NCBI RefSeq assembly: GCF_012940005.1
Contig: NZ_SPMX01000033.1
Location: 1 to 64,000 of the forward strand
Length of the DNA: 64,000 nt
Reading direction: 5' to 3'
Source of the DNA: Candidatus Accumulibacter contiguus
GTDB taxonomy: Bacteria > Pseudomonadota > Gammaproteobacteria > Burkholderiales > Rhodocyclaceae
The position numbers and the translations under genes are program-made. Below, in pieces: positions 37,165 through 49,209 of this stretch (position 1 is the stretch's first letter; the number at the start of each line of letters is the position of its first letter). The notes below the pieces were generated by a model. That model had not been told where the DNA came from. It worked only from the letters and a program-made list of their open reading frames with translations, and searched no databases.

Positions 37165-37743
37165 TCAGTTGCGGCGGCGGCGCGCCATGCCAAGGCCGGT
37201 CACGGCGAGGCCAAGCAGAGCAAGCGACGAAGGCTCAGGAAGGCCGGGAGGCGGCGTCGTTGAATTGTTGAACGAACCGTTGATCTGGCTGCCTGGGCCA
37301 GCGTTCTGCGTGTACGCGGCGGACCAGTACACCGGCGTCGGATCGAAACCGATTCCAACCGTTTGCGTGATCGTACCCACGGCAAGAATGCCCAGCGAGG
37401 TCGCGCCAGGGGTGCGCGCCGTCACCGTCAGAGTTTCCAGGAACGTTCCCATCGCCGTGGTGAACTCTTTCGTGAAGACGCTACCGATGGTCACTCCCAA
37501 TGGGTCGGACAGGGTCACCGGTTGGCCAGCGACCAGACCGACGTTGTTCGCTATGATTGCGCCAACCAAATCCGGAGCACCGCTAGAAATGGTGGCTGCA
37601 GTCGTTACATCGCCGGTATTGGCAGTGAAGGCGCCAAGCGCCGCGACGTTGAAGATGACGTCAATCGGAATGGCAGAGGCTGGAGTGGCCAAGGCAGCTG
37701 CAGCCGACGTTACGGCTACCGCGCACAAGCGAGAAAATTTCAT
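37165..37743 (-). CDS. PEP-CTERM sorting-domain exported protein
   Basis: 192 residues. Signal peptide LCAVAVTSAAAALATPASA, a mature domain rich in Thr, Ala and Gly (TANTGDVTTAATISSGAPDL, SVFTKEFTTAMGTFLETLTV), and a C-terminal PEP-CTERM signal, LPEPSSLALLGLAVTGLG, ending MARRRRN. Exosortase/archaeosortase-type enzymes process this signal, and the products are linked with exopolysaccharide and floc matrix. AGAGGA precedes the ATG. A sigma-54-type promoter about 57 bases upstream and a terminator downstream make it a single-gene unit. Confidence 0.88.
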   Translation of the reverse strand: MKFSRLCAVAVTSAAAALATPASAIPIDVIFNVAALGAFTANTGDVTTAATISSGAPDLVGAIIANNVGLVAGQPVTLSDPLGVTIGSVFTKEFTTAMGTFLETLTVTARTPGATSLGILAVGTITQTVGIGFDPTPVYWSAAYTQNAGPGSQINGSFNNSTTPPPGLPEPSSLALLGLAVTGLGMARRRRN

Positions 37744-37799
37744 AGGTTAGTCCTCTATTGGTTGTTTGCTGCGCGGAATTGCGCGGCTGAAGAATACTA

Positions 37800-37815
37800 A
37801 GCAAAGGGTGTGCCA
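37800..37815 (-). promoter_or_regulatory. Sigma-54 promoter of the PEP-CTERM gene
   Basis: The minus strand reads TGGCACACCCTTTGCT, matching the RpoN consensus TGGCACG-N4-TTGCW at all but one specified base, with exact GG-to-GC spacing. It ends 56 bases before the ATG at 37743. PEP-CTERM genes in floc-forming betaproteobacteria are known to be activated by the PrsK/PrsR two-component system through sigma-54, which fits. Confidence 0.65.
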
Positions 37816-38362
37816 GGTTGATGTATCCATCTTTTTTCAAGCATTTATGTTGCTTCCTCGGTCTGGGGCAAGCCTCAGGTGTAAGATTTGCCGACACTCC
37901 TTCGGATTGGCGACCGCCGATCCGGCGCTCTACCTGTCCCTGACGATGGCAATGACCGCACTCGCCGGGCTGTTGTACATCGGTGCCAGTTTCGCCCAGC
38001 GCGCGAGAGATCGCCAGCAGGTCGGGTTCGGCGATGGTGGCTTTGCGCACATTCCAGTTTTGCCCTGGAATCACTGTCCAGTATATGCCCTGAGGTACTC
38101 GTGGAATACGCACCGCGAAAGGGGTTGTGCATCGTCCTGCCCGCCGGCAGCCCACATCCCGGACGAACTCCCTGGGCTGCACGCCCCTCGAGAAGACGAT
38201 CGGCGTCCAGCCGGCAGGCGCCGTTCCCGGCACTGGCATTGAACCTGCGCCCACTGCCTTGTCGAATGACAAGCGGCCTCGCTTCGACGAGGACGCACTG
38301 ACACAGGCGCAGCGTCCTCCGGCTGTTCCGGCACCACCAAACTCGCTATCGAGGTTCCGCCC
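37816..38362. other. No gene recognised between PEP-CTERM gene and zwf remnant
   Basis: Open frames on both strands are shadows or lack any domain. On the minus strand a stretch near 37970-38100 reads somewhat protein-like (YWTVIPGQNWNVRKATIAEP) but has no start, no ribosome binding site and no family I know. It may be a decayed gene fragment. Confidence 0.35.
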
Positions 38363-39145
38363 ATGCTTGAGAACCATATCGTCGTCATCTTCGGCGCCTC
38401 CGGCGACCTCACCCGTCGCAAACTGCTGCCGGCGCTGGCGAGCCTGCACGCCCAGCGCCTGCTGCCCGAGCGCTTCGCCGTGCTCGGCGTCGGCCGTACA
38501 CCGCTGGACGACGCCAGTTTTCGTCAGGAGATGGCCAGCGCCCTGCCCCGCTTCGCCGCTCACCTGCCGGCGGAAGCCGCCGCTTTCGTGCCGCTGCTGC
38601 ACTACCAGTCGATCGATACCGGCGATCCCGCAGCCTACGAGCAGGTCAAGCAGCGCGTCTATGGGCTCTGTGCGGAACTCGGAATTCCTCACAACTGCCT
38701 CTTTTACCTCAGCACGCCGCCCGACCTCTATCCGAAGATCTCGGCCTGCCTTGCCGCAAGCGACCTCAACACGAGCGGCGACGGCTGGAAGCGACTGGTG
38801 GTGGAAAAACCATTCGGACGCGATCTGGCAAGCGCCCGCGAACTCAACCGGCAGTTGCTCGCGGAGTGGCGCGAAGACCAGCTCTACCGCATCGACCATT
38901 ACCTGGGAAAGGAAACCGTTCAGAACCTGCTGGTGTTTCGCTTCGCCAACGAGATTTTCGATTCGCTGTGGAACCATCGTTACGTGGACTACGTGGAAAT
39001 CACCAGCGCCGAGAGCCTTGGTGTCGAAAGACGCGCCGGCTATTTCGACGGTAGTGGAATCGTCCGCGACATGGTGCAGAACCATCTGTTCTGGCGCTAT
39101 CCCTGCCAGAACCTCGCTTCCGGCGGTGAGTACTGCGAACTGTGA
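38363..39145 (+). pseudogene. zwf: Glucose-6-phosphate dehydrogenase with large internal deletion
   Basis: 260 residues instead of about 490. The N-terminal half is good: NADP motif VIFGASGDLTRRKLL, VVEKPFGRDLASA, and the active-site RIDHYLGKETVQNLL. After RDMVQNHL, where family members continue for some 230 more residues of the alpha+beta dimer domain, the sequence jumps to FWRYPCQNLASGGEYCEL and a stop that overlaps the pgl start as GTGA. The tail looks like a natural G6PDH C-terminus, so the missing part was probably removed in frame. Without the beta-sheet domain the enzyme should not fold. Collapse during assembly is the alternative. Confidence 0.85.
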
Positions 39146-39849
39146 ACGCCTGGCACGTCCACCCCGACGCCACGGCCAGCGTTCAGGCACTGGCTTGCGA
39201 TCTGGTGCGCTGGTTACGGGAACGGCGCGGCGAAATTCACCTGGCGCTCTCCGGTGGCAATACACCACTTCGCCTGTATGCCATACTCGCCGCGGCGGCA
39301 GGCATCCCGTGGCCGCGCGTGCATCTGTGGTGGGTCGATGAGCGCCTGGTTCCGCCCGACGATCCACGCAGCAATTACGGTGCCGCCAGGTCGCTCCTCG
39401 TGGAGCCGCTGCGACTGGCCGCGTCGAGAATCCACCGCATCCGGGGCGAAGTTCCGCCTGAGCAGGCGGCGGCCGACTACGACCGTCAACTCGCCGAACT
39501 CGCGGGCGCCGGTTCGTCGCCCGTTTTCGACTGCGTCCTGCTCGGTGTCGGTGAGGATGGCCACACGGCCAGCCTCTTTCCCGATACGCAGCCAGGGTGG
39601 ACTGGCCGGCACTGCCTGCTCGCACGCCACCTCGACGACGGGACGCTGCGCGTCTCGCTGAACGAGGCCACGCTGCTCGCCGCTGCCCGCGTGGTCTTCC
39701 TGGTTGCCGGCGCCGGCAAACGCAGCATTCTCGCGCGCATTCTTTCGGGCAACGCGCCCGAGCTGCCAGCCAGCCGCATCATCGCGCGTGCGCCGCAAGT
39801 CCATGCCTACCTGGACGCGGCTGCCGCCCCAGACCTTACAAGTTCTCCG

Positions 39850-39858
<9 letters not shown>
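39142..39858 (+). CDS. pgl: 6-phosphogluconolactonase
   Basis: 238 residues, GTG start overlapping the zwf stop. DevB/Pgl-type motifs: IHLALSGGNTPLRLYAIL, VHLWWVDERLVPPDDPRSNY and LGVGEDGHTASLFPDT, followed by NEATLLAARVVFLVAGAGK-like sequence and GNAPELPASRI. It hydrolyses 6-phosphogluconolactone to 6-phosphogluconate. It looks intact, but both neighbours that supply and use its metabolites are broken, so its pathway role here is doubtful. The final codons run into the gnd remnant. Confidence 0.88.
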
Positions 39859-41062
<1,204 letters not shown>

Positions 41063-41398
41063 GATCGAATGGCGGGGTCGGGCATCAAATGCCCATTCAT
41101 GACTTTCATGACAGCCAAGCTGCGCAAGCGCTCTGCGTTTGCCGTCTCCCGGCCTGGCGCCGCCACGTGCATCCTGCAGGCACTCATAAGCACAACTGGC
41201 GCAGCGACCACAATCCCGGATAATGCCAAGATTATGACAAAGATCCTTCAGCGTGCGCGCACCGTCCTGTACTGCTGCACGGATGTGCTTATCAGTCACT
41301 GCCCGGCACACGCAAACGTACATCAACGGCCTCCACCAGAAGAATGAAAGGATGAAATCAAGCATGCGGCAGCCAGCCCCAATAATAGCAAGAAACTA

Positions 41399-41426
41399 TT
41401 GCATCCATACTGACAATCAATTATAC
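41399..41426 (+). promoter_or_regulatory. Possible dps promoter
   Basis: TTGCAT (41399-41404) and TTATAC (41421-41426) are spaced by 16 bases in an AT-rich segment 170 bases before the dps start and divergent from bfd. No convincing OxyR or Fur operator is seen. Confidence 0.3.
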
Positions 41427-41598
41427 AAATGAAACAATTCTTCATAGAATGTGTTCATCGGGTTCCCGCGCAACCGGCCTCGGCTTCCCGAAAACCACAG
41501 GACGACGCAGTTTGCGGGCATCGGGAAGGAAGACCTTCCGCACGCAAAGTGGTCGAACTTCTCCCCGCACCAAAGCTTTCAACCCAGGAGAAACGACG

Positions 41599-42093
41599 AT
41601 GAACGCCAAGAAAACCCAAACCCCTTCGATCAATATCGGCATCAGCGCCAGCGATCGCGAAAAGATTGCCCATGGCCTGTCTGCCCTGCTGGCCGACAGT
41701 TACACGCTCTACCTGATGACGCACAACTTCCACTGGAATGTTACGGGACCCATGTTCAATACCTTGCACCTGATGTTCATGGGCCAGTACACGGAACAGT
41801 GGAACGCGCTCGACGTCATCGCCGAGCGGATTCGCGCACTCGGCCATCCCGCTCCCGGCACCTACAAGGAGTTCAGCAGGATGAGTTCGATCAGCGAGGT
41901 GGAAGGAACGCCCAAGGCAACGGAGATGATTCGGCACCTGGTTGATGCCCAGGAAGCCACGGCACGCACCGCGCGCGAGTTGTTCCCGGTGGTGAGTGCC
42001 GCGAACGACCAGCCCACCGCCGATCTGCTCACCCAGCGTCTGGAAGTGCATGAGAAGACCGCCTGGATGCTCCGCAGCCTGCTCGAAGAGTAA
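41599..42093 (+). CDS. dps: DNA-starvation/stationary-phase protection protein (Dps)
   Basis: 164 residues from ATG at 41599 with AGGAGAAA upstream. Ferroxidase signature of Dps: LMTHNFHWNVTGPMFNTLHL, FMGQYTEQWNALDVIAERIR, and the conserved ALGHPAPGTYKEF. Dps forms a 12-subunit shell that oxidises ferrous iron with hydrogen peroxide and protects DNA. An upstream in-frame extension is not supported. It pairs functionally with the divergent bfd gene. Confidence 0.94.
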   Translation: MNAKKTQTPSINIGISASDREKIAHGLSALLADSYTLYLMTHNFHWNVTGPMFNTLHLMFMGQYTEQWNALDVIAERIRALGHPAPGTYKEFSRMSSISEVEGTPKATEMIRHLVDAQEATARTARELFPVVSAANDQPTADLLTQRLEVHEKTAWMLRSLLEE

Positions 42094-42113
42094 GTTGCTT
42101 GCATGGGAGATTG

Positions 42114-42133
42114 GCGTCAGCGACTCACGAACA
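42114..42133. repeat. Partial copy E of the dispersed repeat
   Basis: GCGTCAGCGACTCACGAACA; the first 18 bases are the exact reverse complement of bases in copies C and D. It lies between the dps stop and the 3' end of the RND pump gene. Confidence 0.6.
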
Positions 42134-42143
42134 GGAATTGACC

Positions 42144-45100
42144 TCAAGTGCCGGAGCCTGGCTTTCCGTTTTCCAGCGCTGGGATCATCTCGCGCGCATC
42201 CTCTCGCGAAAATCGATCGAGATAGAGGTAGATCACCGGCGTCAGGTAGAGCGTCAGGAACTGTGAGAGCAGCAGACCGCCGACCACCGCCAGGCCGAGC
42301 GGTCGCCGGACTTCGGCGCCGGCACCGAGACCGAGGGCGATCGGCAGGGTTCCGACCAGTGCCGCCATGGTGGTCATCATGATCGGCCGGAAGCGGATCA
42401 GGCAGGCCTCAAAGATCGCGTCGCGCGCGGCCATTCCTGCCTGCCGCTGCTGCGCCAGCGCAAAGTCGATCATCATGATGGCGTTCTTCTTGACGATGCC
42501 GATCAGCATGATGACGCCGACGAAGGCGTAGAGACTGAGATCGATGCCAAAGAGCAGCAGCGTCAACAGCGCGCCGAGGCCCGCCGAGGGCAACCCCGAA
42601 AGAATCGTCAGGGGGTGGATGAAACTCTCGTAGAGAATGCCGAGCACCAGGTACACCACCAGAATCGCCACCAGCAGCAGGACGCCGAGTCCCTGCTGTG
42701 ACGACTGGAAGGCCTGTGCGGTGCCTTGCAGGCTGGTGTTCAGCGAGACCGGGATGCGCAGTTGCTGTTCAAGCCCCTTGATCCGGTCCACCGCTTCGCC
42801 CAGCGATACCCCCGGCAACAGGTTGAACGACAAAGTGACCGACGGCAACTGCCCCTGATGGTTGACGGTCAGCGCCTGCGTCTTGCGACTGAAGCGCGCG
42901 ATGGTGTCCAGCGGGATGAGCTTGCCGTTGCTGCTGCGCACGTAGAGGCGTGACAGCGCTTCCGGATTGGCCTGGTATTCCGGGTCTACTTCGAGAATCA
43001 CCTGGTACTGATTGGTCGCACCGTAGATCGTTGACACCTGTCGCGCGCTGAATGCGCTCTGCAAGGCATCTTCCACCTGCCCATAACTGAGACCGAGCGT
43101 CGCCAGCTTGTCGCGGTCGATGTCCAGCGCCAGCACCGGGCTGAGGTGGTTGAGGTTGTTGGTGACATCGACGAATCCGGGCAACTGGCGGAGACGTTCG
43201 GTCAAGGTGGCGGTCCATTGGTACAGCTCGCCGAGGTCGGTGTCCTGCAGGGTGTACTGATACTGCGCGGCGGTGAGCTGGCCGCCGATGCGGATGACTG
43301 GCGGATTCTGCATGTACGCCTTGATTCCCGGGACTTCCGCGAGTTTGGGGCGCAGGCGCTGAATGATCTCGTCTGGCGACGAGCGACGTTCCGAGCGGGG
43401 TTTGAGGATCATGAAAATGGTCCCGGTATTGGCCGTCGGGCGGATGCCGCCGGCACCCACCGCCGACATGAACGAGCGGATGTCGGGTTCCTGCGCGACG
43501 ATTTCGGCCAGCGCGCGTTGATGTTTCACCATCGAGGCGAAGGAGATGTCCTGCGCGCCTTCGGTGAAGGCGATGATCTGACCCGAGTCACCGCTCGGCA
43601 GGAAATCCTTGGGCACCACGGTAAACAGATAGCCGGTGAGCAGCAGGGTGGCAAAGAAAGCCACCAGCACGCTGCGTGGGTGCGCCATCGCCAGCTTGAG
43701 CGTCCGCTCGTAGCCCGCGAGCAGGGCAGCAAAAAAAACGCTCGAAGATCTGGAACAGACGGCCATGCGTATCAGGCTCGGCGTGCTGGATGTAGCGGCT
43801 GCAGAGCATCGGGGTCAGGGTCAGCGACACGAAGCCGGAGACCAGAATGGCGACGCAGATGGTGACCGCGAATTCGTGCAGCAGGCGGCCGACGATGCCG
43901 CTCATGAAGAGCACCGGAATGAAAACGGCAATCAGCGAGAGGGTCATCGAAAGGATCGTGAAGCCGATCTCGCGGGCGCCCTGGATCGCCGCCTCGAACG
44001 GTGTTTCGCCCTTTTCGACGTGGCGGACGATATTCTCCAGCATCACGATCGCATCATCGACGACGAAGCCGACACTCAGAGTCAGCGCCAGCAGCGAAAG
44101 ATTGTCGAGGCTGTAACCGAGGACCGCCATCGCCCCGAAGGTCCCGACCACAGAAATCGGCAGCGCCAGCGCCGGAATGATCGTCGCCGACAGGTTCCTC
44201 AGGAACAGCAGGATCACCAGAATCACCAGGAAACCGGCCAGGATCAGCGTGAACTGGACGTCGTCGATCGCGTCGCGGATCGAGACGCTGCGGTCGAAAA
44301 GCACTCTCATCTCGATCGCTGCCGGCAGCTTGGACTGGAACGACGGCAAGATACGCTTGATGGCATCGACCGTCTCGATGGTATTGGCGCCGGGCTGGCG
44401 CTGAATCGCCAGGACAATGGCACGCTTGTCGACGTTCCAGCTGGCGATCTTGTTGTTCTCGACGCTGTCGATCGGGGTGGCGACTTCGTCGAGCCGCACC
44501 GGCGCGCCATTTCGCCAGGCAACGATCAGTGGGCGGTAGGCCGCGGCACTGGAAAGCTGTCCGCCATCCTTGATGGCAAAAGTCTGGCGGCTGCCATCGA
44601 GCTGGCCGATCGGTTGGTTGACGTTGTTCTGGGCCAGCGTCTGTTGCAATTCGTCGAGGCCGATTCCCCGGCTGGCGAGCTGGTCGGGGTTGGCCTGCAC
44701 GCGCACGGCGAATTTCTGCGATCCGAAAATCAGCACCTGGGCGACGCCGGGGATCGTCGACAGACGCTGCGCGAGCTGGGTTTCCGCGTATTCGTTCACC
44801 AGCGACAGCGGCAGCGTCGGTGACAGCATGGCGATATAGAAGACCGGCGAGTCGGCCGGGTTGACCTTGCGGAACGACGGTGGCGCCGGCATGTTCGGCG
44901 GCAACTTGCGCAAGGCGGCGGAGATCGCCGCTTGCACATCCTGCGCGGCGGCGTCGATGTTGCGTTCGAGCGAGAACTGCAGGGTGATCGAGGTCGATCC
45001 CTGGGCGCTCGTCGAGGTCATCGAATCGAGGCCGGCGATGGTCGAGAATTGCCCTTCCAGGGGTGTGGCGACCGCCGCCGCCATGGTTTCCGGGGAGGCG

Positions 45101-45258
45101 CCGGGCAGATTGGCGGTCACTGCAATGGTCGGGAAATCGACCGTCGGCAATTCGGAAACCGGCAGAGCACGGTAGCCGATCAAGCCGAAAATGAGGAACG
45201 CCGCCATCAGCAGCGTGGTCATGACCGGGCGGCGAATGCAGAGTTCAGGCAGATTCAT
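42144..45258 (-). CDS. RND efflux pump inner-membrane transporter (AcrB/MdtB type), one frameshift
   Basis: About 1037 residues, the normal RND length, once one base is removed from A8 at 43731-43738; the repaired join reads FERFFAALLAGYERTLKLA. The N-terminus MNLPELCIRRPVMTTLLMAA starts TM1. Porter domains follow (LPTVDFPTIAVTANLPGASP), then the second helix set with the proton-relay region TLSVGFVVDDAIVMLENIV (two adjacent Asp in TM4) and the second half, VPKDFLPSGDSGQIIAFTEG and GIVKKNAIMMIDFAL. MdtB/MdtC-like pumps export drugs or bile-salt-like compounds. The adaptor gene overlaps by four bases. No outer-membrane channel gene is adjacent. Confidence 0.9.
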
Positions 45259-46430
45259 TTGGTGTTGCCGCCCGGCTGAGTGGCCGGCACTGGCGTGGCG
45301 GCGGCGGCTCCCTCCGGCTGTTTCACCTGCACCAGCGATCCCGGGGCCAGCCTGAGCTGGCCGTCGGTGACGACCACTTCATCGCTGGCAACGCCCCTGC
45401 CGATCGCCGAGATGCCACGGAAGCTGGCCGACACGTCGATCTTCCTGGGTTCTACAGTGTTGTCCGGGCGGACGACAAACAGGAAGTTGCCCTCCGGCCC
45501 CTGCTGCACGGCTTCCGCGGGAACGACCACGGCATTGCTCAGGGTATCGAGGGAGAGGCTGACCTCGAGAAATTGTCCGGGGATCAGTCGTTCATCACGA
45601 TTTTCCAGCAGGGCCTTCATCTGGATGGTGCCGGTGCCGGCATCGACGGTGTTGTCGAGAAACCTCACCGTGCCTGCAAAACGCTGCTCCCGGTTGCCGG
45701 GAATCGTCACACTGGCGGGCAGATCGCCGCTTGCCATGGCCTTGCGCACACGCGGCAGATGCTTCTCGGGAATCGAAAAAGTCACGTAGAGCGGTTGCAC
45801 GCGATTGACCACTGCCAGCACCGTTTCATTCATCTTGACGGCGGAACCGGGGAACACCAGACGCGCGCCGACCACGCCCGCAAATGGAGCGCGGATGCTG
45901 GTGTAGGCGAGTTGGAGCGTGGCCAGTTCCAGAGCGGCCCGGTCGGCCCTGACCGTCGCGCTTGCCGTAGCTTCGCCGGTACGCAGTTCGTTGACCTTTT
46001 CCTCGGAAACGAAGCCGCGTCCCTGCAGGGACAGATAGCGCTGCACGTCGGCCCTGGCCTTGGCGAGCTGGGCTTCGCTCCTGGCCAGATTGGCCTGCGC
46101 CTGCAGCAGCCGCGCGTCGAAGTCGCCGGGGTCGAGCCGGACCAGGACCTCGCCCTGCCGGACATGTTGCCCTGCGGCGTAGGTCACCGCCAGAACCTGT
46201 CCGTCCAGCCGTGATTTCAAGGTCACGCTTTCGTACGCTTCGGCGCGTCCTACCACCTCCAGCAGGACGGGTATGTCGCCGACCGTCGCCCTGGCCACGG
46301 TCACCGGCACCGGCGCTGCGCTCCTGGCAGTCGTACCGGAGTTGCTCTGACGAGTGTTCTGGTACCAGTATCCTGTACCGGCAACGCTGGCCGCGATCAC
46401 GGCCAGCAACAGCATCTTGGATCTTGTCAT
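45255..46430 (-). CDS. RND efflux periplasmic adaptor (membrane fusion protein)
   Basis: 391 residues. N-terminal membrane anchor (KMLLLAVIAASVAGTGYWY), beta-barrel and lipoyl half-motifs (TLKSRLDGQVLAVTYAAGQH, EVLVRLDPGDFDARLLQA), a coiled-coil hairpin rich in Ala/Gln (AQANLARSEAQLAKARADVQ), then VFPGSAVKMNETVLAVVN and the C-terminal barrel (VVVPAEAVQQGPEGNFLFVV). It links the RND transporter to an outer-membrane channel. Its stop overlaps the pump start (ATGA type), so both are cotranslated. It diverges from the YbbP-like gene. Confidence 0.92.
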   Translation of the reverse strand: MTRSKMLLLAVIAASVAGTGYWYQNTRQSNSGTTARSAAPVPVTVARATVGDIPVLLEVVGRAEAYESVTLKSRLDGQVLAVTYAAGQHVRQGEVLVRLDPGDFDARLLQAQANLARSEAQLAKARADVQRYLSLQGRGFVSEEKVNELRTGEATASATVRADRAALELATLQLAYTSIRAPFAGVVGARLVFPGSAVKMNETVLAVVNRVQPLYVTFSIPEKHLPRVRKAMASGDLPASVTIPGNREQRFAGTVRFLDNTVDAGTGTIQMKALLENRDERLIPGQFLEVSLSLDTLSNAVVVPAEAVQQGPEGNFLFVVRPDNTVEPRKIDVSASFRGISAIGRGVASDEVVVTDGQLRLAPGSLVQVKQPEGAAAATPVPATQPGGNTK

Positions 46431-46539
46431 TTGGCGCTACCATAACAGTCGGAAACAGGAGCTAGGAGATAGGGGAAGGGTTGTACTCTGAACATCCTGC
46501 CTTGGTCAAGTACGCAAAGTATTCTCGAACAGGTGATTC

Positions 46540-49084
46540 ATGCGAGTCCTGCAACTGTGCTCCTTCTCCTGGCGAATGCTGCGGCGCGACGCGCGCGGCG
46601 GTGAGTTGCGCCTGCTGGCGGCGGCTCTGGCGGTCGCCGTGGCCGCCCTGTCGGCGGTGGGATTTTTTGCCGACCGTGTTCGTCAGGCGCTCGATCGCGA
46701 GTCTCATCAATTGCTCGGCGCCGATCTCTTGCTGACCGCCGATCATCCGTGGCCGCAAGCCTTGACCGACGAGGCGCGCGCGCGCGGCCTGCAGGTGGTC
46801 GAGACCCGTACCTTCCCGAGCATGGTGACGCACGGCGAAGCTGACGAGCTGCGTGCGCAGCTCGCCGAGATCAAGGCGGTTGGTGCCGCTTATCCGCTGC
46901 GCGGCACCCTGCGCATTGCGCCGGCGCTGAATGTCCCGGATGCGCCGGCGCGTGGCGGGCCTCCTGCCGGAATGATCTGGATCGACGAGCGTCTGGCCTC
47001 GGCACTGGGCGCGCGCGTCGGTGACCAGATCGCCGTCGGGCAAAGTTCGCTGCGCGTCGATGCCGTACTGACTCTCGAGCCGGATCGCGGCATCAACTTC
47101 TTCAGCGTCGCGCCGCGCCTGTTGATGAACCTCGACGATCTGCCGGCCACGGCCCTGCTGCAAATCGGCAGTCGTGTCGGCTACCGCCTGTTACTGGCCG
47201 GCGACCTGCCGCTGGTGCAGCGTTTCCAGCGCGACATCGAGCCACGCTTGGCGCGTGGGCAACGCATCGAAGACCCGCAGAACGGCCGCCCGGAGATCCG
47301 TACCGCGCTCGAACGGGCGCAGAAATTCCTCGGTCTTTCGGCGCTGCTGACGGTGGTGCTGGCGGCGGTGGCGGTGGCGCTGGCTTCGCGACGTTATGGG
47401 CAACGCCATCTCGATCCCTGCGCCGTGATGCGCTGTCTAGGCGCGACACAATCCTTGCTGTTGCGCCTGTACCTGGGCCAGTTTGCCGTGCTCGGCGTAC
47501 TCGCGGCCAGCATTGGCTGCGCGCTCGGCTACCTCGCCCATTTCGCCCTGCACGCCTGGCTCGCACAGTTGCTGGCGACGCCACTGCCACCGCCGGGTCT
47601 GCTGCCGGCCGTACAGGGGGTGGCGGTCGGTCTGCTGCTGCTCTTCGGCTTTGCCGTGCCGCCCCTGCTGCAGCTCAAGAAGGTGTCGACGCTGCGTGTT
47701 CTGCGCCGCGAACTGGGCAATCCGCGCAGCGGTCTGCTCGGTGGCTATCTGCTCGGCTTCCTGGCGCTGGCCGGCCTGATGTTCTGGGTGGCCGGCGAAG
47801 TCGAGCTTGGCGCCTACGTGGTCGGCGGCTTCAGCGTCGCACTGATCTCCTTTGCGCTGATTGCCCGGCTCGCCATCCGGCTGGCAGCCGCGCTGCGTGG
47901 CGGTAGGCGATCCGCCAGCGCGAGCGGAATCGGCTGGCGTTACGGGCTGGCAAGCCTGGAGCGGCGTGCGGGCACCAGCGTCCTCCAGATTGTTGCACTG
48001 GCGCTCGGCTTCATGGCGCTGCTGCTGCTGACCGTGACGCGCGGCGAGCTGCTCGATGCCTGGCGGCGGAGCGTTCCACCCGAGGCAGCGAACCGCTTTG
48101 TCGTCAATATCCAGCCCGACCAGGTCGAAGCAGTACGCGCGGCGCTGCTGGCGCAGGGCCTGGTGGCCGAGCTGGCGCCGATGGTGCGCGGGCGATTGAC
48201 GCGCATCAACGACGTCGAAGTCAGTGCCGCAAGCTACACGGACGATCGCGCGCAGCGCCTGATCGACCGCGAGTTCAATCTGTCGATGCGCGCCGATCTG
48301 CCGGAAGGCAACCGACTCAGTGGCGGGCGCTGGTTCTCTCCCGCCGAAGTCGCTGGCCGGGGGGGGCGACGCGGCCGCGTCGGTCGAAGATGGGCTGGCG
48401 AAGACGCTCGGACTGTCTGTCGGCGATCGGATCGAGTTCGTCGTCGCCGGCGAGCAGGTCGGCATGTCGGTGGTCGGATTGCGCAAAGTCAACTGGGATA
48501 CCATGCGCGTCAATTTCTTTGTCCTGACGCCGCCGCTGGTCCTGCAAGGCTACCCGGCAAGCTGGATCACCAGTTTTTATCTTCCCCCGGAAAAGGCGGA
48601 GTTCATCAATCGGCTGATTCGCGAATTTCCCAATCTCACGGTGATCGACGTCGCAGCAATCCTGCGCCAGTTGCAATCGATCATGGATCAGGTGGCGCGG
48701 GCGGTGCAGTTCGTTTTTCTGTTTACTCTGGCCGCCGGAGTCATCGTTCTCTACGCGGCGCTGGCTTCAGCAGCGGAAGAGCGACGCTACGAGCTGGCCG
48801 TGATGCGCGCCCTCGGAGCACGCCGGGAACAGCTCAGGCGGGCCTTGCTGGCCGAGTTTGCGGCGATTGGCGGGTTTTCCGGCCTGATTGCCGCGCTCGG
48901 AGCCATCGGCGTTGGCCAGTTTCTGGCGCGCCAGGTCTTTCGCTTCGAAGTGACGATCGATCTGTGGCTGTTGCCGGCAGCGATCTGCCTTGGCGCTTTG
49001 CTGGTCAGCGCCGCCGGCTGGTTCGCCGCCACCCGGCTGCTGCAGAGCGCGCCACTGGAAGCGCTACGCGGCGGCAGCGCCTGA
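46540..49084 (+). CDS. YbbP-like FtsX-family ABC permease, one frameshift
   Basis: About 847 residues after removing one G from G8 at 48359-48366, giving SPAEVAGRGGDAAASVEDGL. The N-terminus (SWRMLRRDARGGELRLLAAA) leads into TM1, followed by a large periplasmic domain, a central group of membrane helices (LGLSALLTVVLAAVAVALAS, CALGYLAHFALHAWLAQLLA), a second periplasmic domain and a C-terminal FtsX domain (YELAVMRALGARREQLRRAL). Such permeases usually pair with an ATPase (YbbA/LolD type). None is adjacent, so the partner must be encoded elsewhere. Relatives are proposed to move lipids or export lipoproteins or toxic compounds. Confidence 0.85.
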
Positions 49085-49209
49085 CTTGGCTCTGGCGAGG
49101 TTGATGGCGCGCCAGCGTGAACCATCGTTTATCATAGCGCCGTGAAGAGCGACTACGCCGGGACACCGAGCTTGTCCTCGTTGACCAACATTGAGGGGAG
49201 AGTTTCGCC

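Noticed and set aside
37661-39625. 654-codon minus-strand frame over the PEP-CTERM upstream region, zwf and pgl
   Set aside because: It runs antisense to recognisable zwf and pgl coding sequence and has no family resemblance.
42144-45258. Two-subunit RND transporter encoded by separate overlapping genes
   Set aside because: The two frames are halves of a single RND protein of standard length, joined perfectly by removing one base from A8 at 43731-43738.
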